A stretch of 5,572 bases of DNA from JASSUD01 sp031963365. Lineage in GTDB: Bacteria > Pseudomonadota > Gammaproteobacteria > Burkholderiales > Burkholderiaceae. Made by a program: the position numbers and the translations under genes. The DNA lies in assembly GCA_031963365.1 (NCBI GenBank), contig JASSUF010000154.1, positions 1-5,572 on the forward strand, read 5' to 3'. The notes below the pieces were generated by a model. It was not told the DNA's origin and searched no databases. It saw only the letters and a program-made list of their open reading frames with translations. Below, piece by piece: positions 3,368-5,572 of this stretch (position 1 is the stretch's first letter; each line of letters begins with the position of its first letter).

Positions 3368-5551
3368 TTAATCTAGATCTAGATCCATCTCTAGCTCCTC
3401 TTCTAACTCCATAAAGGTGCCGGCTCCTTCTTGAATAGCTTTAAAAGCGCCCTGAATTACCCCACTTTGCTCAACTGTGAGTTGAATCGGTTGCTTAGGA
3501 CCTGTTGCCGTATAAAAGTGAAGTTGATGATCTTCTTGAATATAGAGTACTACTGTGTGCTTGCAGCTGTAATTAAATAAAAATTCCGTATAGAGCGTTT
3601 CAATCTGACTAGACAACAAGCTTGGCAGTATGTGATAAACAAGATCAATATGCATAGCTAACGCACGAACTGCCGCAGACCTGACATTTTTGTGCTGATC
3701 TTGTAAAGCGCTGATCAAAGCATGCACGCCCGCTTCGGATAAGGTGTTTTGGCCTCCTAACGCAAGGGCTGCAGCAGGCCTTGCATCCCAATTTTCATGC
3801 TGCAAAGTGCTGATTAAGGCTTGCTCAGCGGCCTCGGACAAGGTGCCTTTATTTTCTATTAGTGTATTGACTGCCGCAAGCCTGGTAGCCTTATCTTGAT
3901 TCTGTAATATGTCGACCAGGGCCGACACATTGATTTCAGCGAACTCGCTCTCGTCTTCTACTGACGCCAATATGGTATCCATAGTTTCACTCTCCATGGT
4001 ATTCACAACCGCATTCTGTAAAGCGTAGATTAAAGAGCGAGACATGCCACTCATGGCGATTCCAGACACCGAGCACTCATGTTTGACTGGATGCGTTGGG
4101 GCGGACATGATAACTTCACTTAGATTTTGGAAAGCGCCGACGAGTCCCTGTTCAACGGCCTCTGACAATCTGTTCAGGCCTTCTATTCCTAACTTATTGG
4201 CTGTCATACGGCCTGCCATGGCTCCCATGGATCTGATATCTCCACTTTGCCTCTCTGAAACGCTGATCAAAGGCTGTTCGTCGCCTTCTGGCAATATGCT
4301 CTGGCCTTCTATTCCTAACGCATGGGCTAGTATAGGTCTGATATCCTCATTTTGATCCCCTAAAAGGCCGATGAAAGCCTGTTTGTCAGCTTCAGACAAG
4401 GTTTCTACTCCTAATGCATGGGCTACCTCAAATAGCTTATCTCGGCAATCGTTGAACAAGGTCTGCATGCTGAATTCAAACATGCTCGTGTCCTCTAACG
4501 CATTGGCTGCTACGGCTGCTGCATACCTGATATCTTTATTCTGATCCTGTTGCGCGCCGATCAAGACCTGCTTGGCGGCGTTGGACAAAGCGGGGCGCTG
4601 GCCTAATAGGCGAATAATGTTCTTCTTTCTGTCATCAGACTGATCTAGCGACGTAAGCAGTAGACGCTCTGGAAAAGCTCCCTGCCTAGCCAGCTTGCTC
4701 CTACCATTACTCAATTTCATTTCAAAATGAAACCACTGCAGGAGCTCTTTTTCCAGCTCATTAACCATTTTAGAGTTCAATCGATCACGGGCCTCGTTCA
4801 AACATCCCATGACTACTTGCTGGTGATGGCTACCGATCAGATCACGGGGGGATTGCCCTAAGAGGCTGAAAAAACGTTCTAGTGGAGCCCCCTTAAGCAA
4901 TCCTGCCACCATCCACCAAATTATTTCATACCGAGGATGGTATTTATGCGTGGCGATAAACGCTTCCACCTCATTGCGCTTTGGCATGACACCTAAACCC
5001 TTTTGCACACCATAGGCTTGAGCAGAGGATCCTTCCACATGGGTATACGCTTGTAGATGTTTAACTAAAAACTTCGCCGCAAAAAACTCCTGAAACGTTA
5101 AATGCAGAAAATGATAGTGACGTTTTTTTTCGTTGGGTTCTTCCGCATTGATGGTATGCAAAATAGACGTTTTTTTCAGCGTGTACGCATCTACTTCTAT
5201 ACCACCAACGATATCTAGCTCTTTTTCACATTCGGATAAATCATTCCAGCTAAATTCAATTTTCTCCGTTTCTAAACCTTTAAAGGCCAAGTAGCTTAAA
5301 TAGTGGGTTTCAGGAGCCATCCTTTTTTCTAGCTTATATTCTGTCAGCTCCTCTGCAGAGTCTCTTTTCTTTAAGCGTTTACTATCCTTTAACCATAATT
5401 TATTCACCATCGCTTCATAAATACTGGCCATAGTCACAGTTTGATTTTGAAGTACATTCTCCCAGCTATAGCACAAAGCATCGAGCTGAATCGGTATATT
5501 CACCAACCCCTGAATCAACTTGCAATTACCCACAATTATGAGCGAGTTCAA
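3368..5551 (-). CDS. NACHT-HEAT protein, C-terminal part (N-terminus missing or disrupted)
   Basis: The open frame has 727 codons from a TTG. Residues 15-30 (GLVNIPIQLDALCYSW) match the helical segment following the NACHT nucleotide-binding core in STAND-type NTPases. Residues 147-163 (HFLHLTFQEFFAAKFLV) are the conserved helix that ends the module. From about 322 to 635 there are degenerate HEAT-like units of roughly 33 residues, best seen at 571-603 and 604-635, each opening with LSEA and containing ALI.aLQ and a later R.AA.AL. A small module (650-710, with VVLYI, LHFYTATG and QPIQL) and an acidic tail (715-727) end the protein. No Walker A or B motif is present, and TAG at 5555-5557 is in frame two codons before the TTG, which has no ribosome binding site. 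An intact protein would be an ATP-dependent sensor or scaffold for defence or host interaction. This copy may be a pseudogene. Confidence 0.8.
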   Translation of the reverse strand: MNSLIIVGNCKLIQGLVNIPIQLDALCYSWENVLQNQTVTMASIYEAMVNKLWLKDSKRLKKRDSAEELTEYKLEKRMAPETHYLSYLAFKGLETEKIEFSWNDLSECEKELDIVGGIEVDAYTLKKTSILHTINAEEPNEKKRHYHFLHLTFQEFFAAKFLVKHLQAYTHVEGSSAQAYGVQKGLGVMPKRNEVEAFIATHKYHPRYEIIWWMVAGLLKGAPLERFFSLLGQSPRDLIGSHHQQVVMGCLNEARDRLNSKMVNELEKELLQWFHFEMKLSNGRSKLARQGAFPERLLLTSLDQSDDRKKNIIRLLGQRPALSNAAKQVLIGAQQDQNKDIRYAAAVAANALEDTSMFEFSMQTLFNDCRDKLFEVAHALGVETLSEADKQAFIGLLGDQNEDIRPILAHALGIEGQSILPEGDEQPLISVSERQSGDIRSMGAMAGRMTANKLGIEGLNRLSEAVEQGLVGAFQNLSEVIMSAPTHPVKHECSVSGIAMSGMSRSLIYALQNAVVNTMESETMDTILASVEDESEFAEINVSALVDILQNQDKATRLAAVNTLIENKGTLSEAAEQALISTLQHENWDARPAAALALGGQNTLSEAGVHALISALQDQHKNVRSAAVRALAMHIDLVYHILPSLLSSQIETLYTEFLFNYSCKHTVVLYIQEDHQLHFYTATGPKQPIQLTVEQSGVIQGAFKAIQEGAGTFMELEEELEMDLDLD

Positions 5552-5572
5552 ACCCTAACTGGATGTCAATAA

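Noticed and set aside
4044..4355. 103-residue plus-strand frame inside the NACHT-HEAT gene
   Set aside because: It is antisense to the HEAT-like repeats, and its regularity mirrors the repeat structure of the real gene.

Overview
The window holds four protein-coding genes, a cluster of intergenic repeats and several inverted repeats. It shows no rRNA, tRNA, CRISPR array or transposase gene. The layout is bacterial: compact genes, ATG or TTG starts and an AAGGAG ribosome binding site before the one plus-strand gene. The DNA is AT-leaning. The NACHT/HEAT protein, the PF10014-type dioxygenase and the REP-like repeats fit a host-associated gammaproteobacterium, perhaps in the Legionellales (Coxiella, Legionella or Berkiella relatives). 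No marker gene is present, so this placement is an inference of modest strength.

Left part (1-1246): non-coding DNA with one REP-like element (85-111) is followed by a minus-strand gene for a 2-oxoglutarate/Fe(II) dioxygenase with its full set of active-site residues. The annotated start codon of this gene sits in a perfect 14-bp inverted repeat followed, in the direction of transcription, by a U-rich tract. This looks like an intrinsic terminator or attenuator placed at the start of the gene.

Middle (1247-1860): a long gene-free stretch contains an 84-nt direct repeat with a 140-nt period (1539-1622 and 1679-1762). Each unit carries a REP-like element, and an inverted REP-like element lies between them. 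The pairing of the inverted element with the first unit gives a 33-nt-arm hairpin at 1590-1663. One 31-codon ORF with a ribosome binding site is a weak extra candidate.

Right part (1861-5572): a minus-strand DUF4385 gene is divergent from a plus-strand gene for a 137-residue protein of unknown function. That gene converges on a long minus-strand gene encoding the C-terminal part of a NACHT-family protein: the end of the NACHT module, the conserved FQEFFAA helix, degenerate HEAT-like repeats, a small C-terminal module and an acidic tail. The nucleotide-binding half of the NACHT module is absent from this frame, and an in-frame TAG lies just upstream. The gene is therefore either disrupted or continues differently beyond the window edge.

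The genes do not form an obvious operon or pathway. The main points of interest are the terminator-like start of the dioxygenase gene, the REP-like cluster, and the NACHT-HEAT protein with an acidic C-terminus resembling a Dot/Icm secretion signal.
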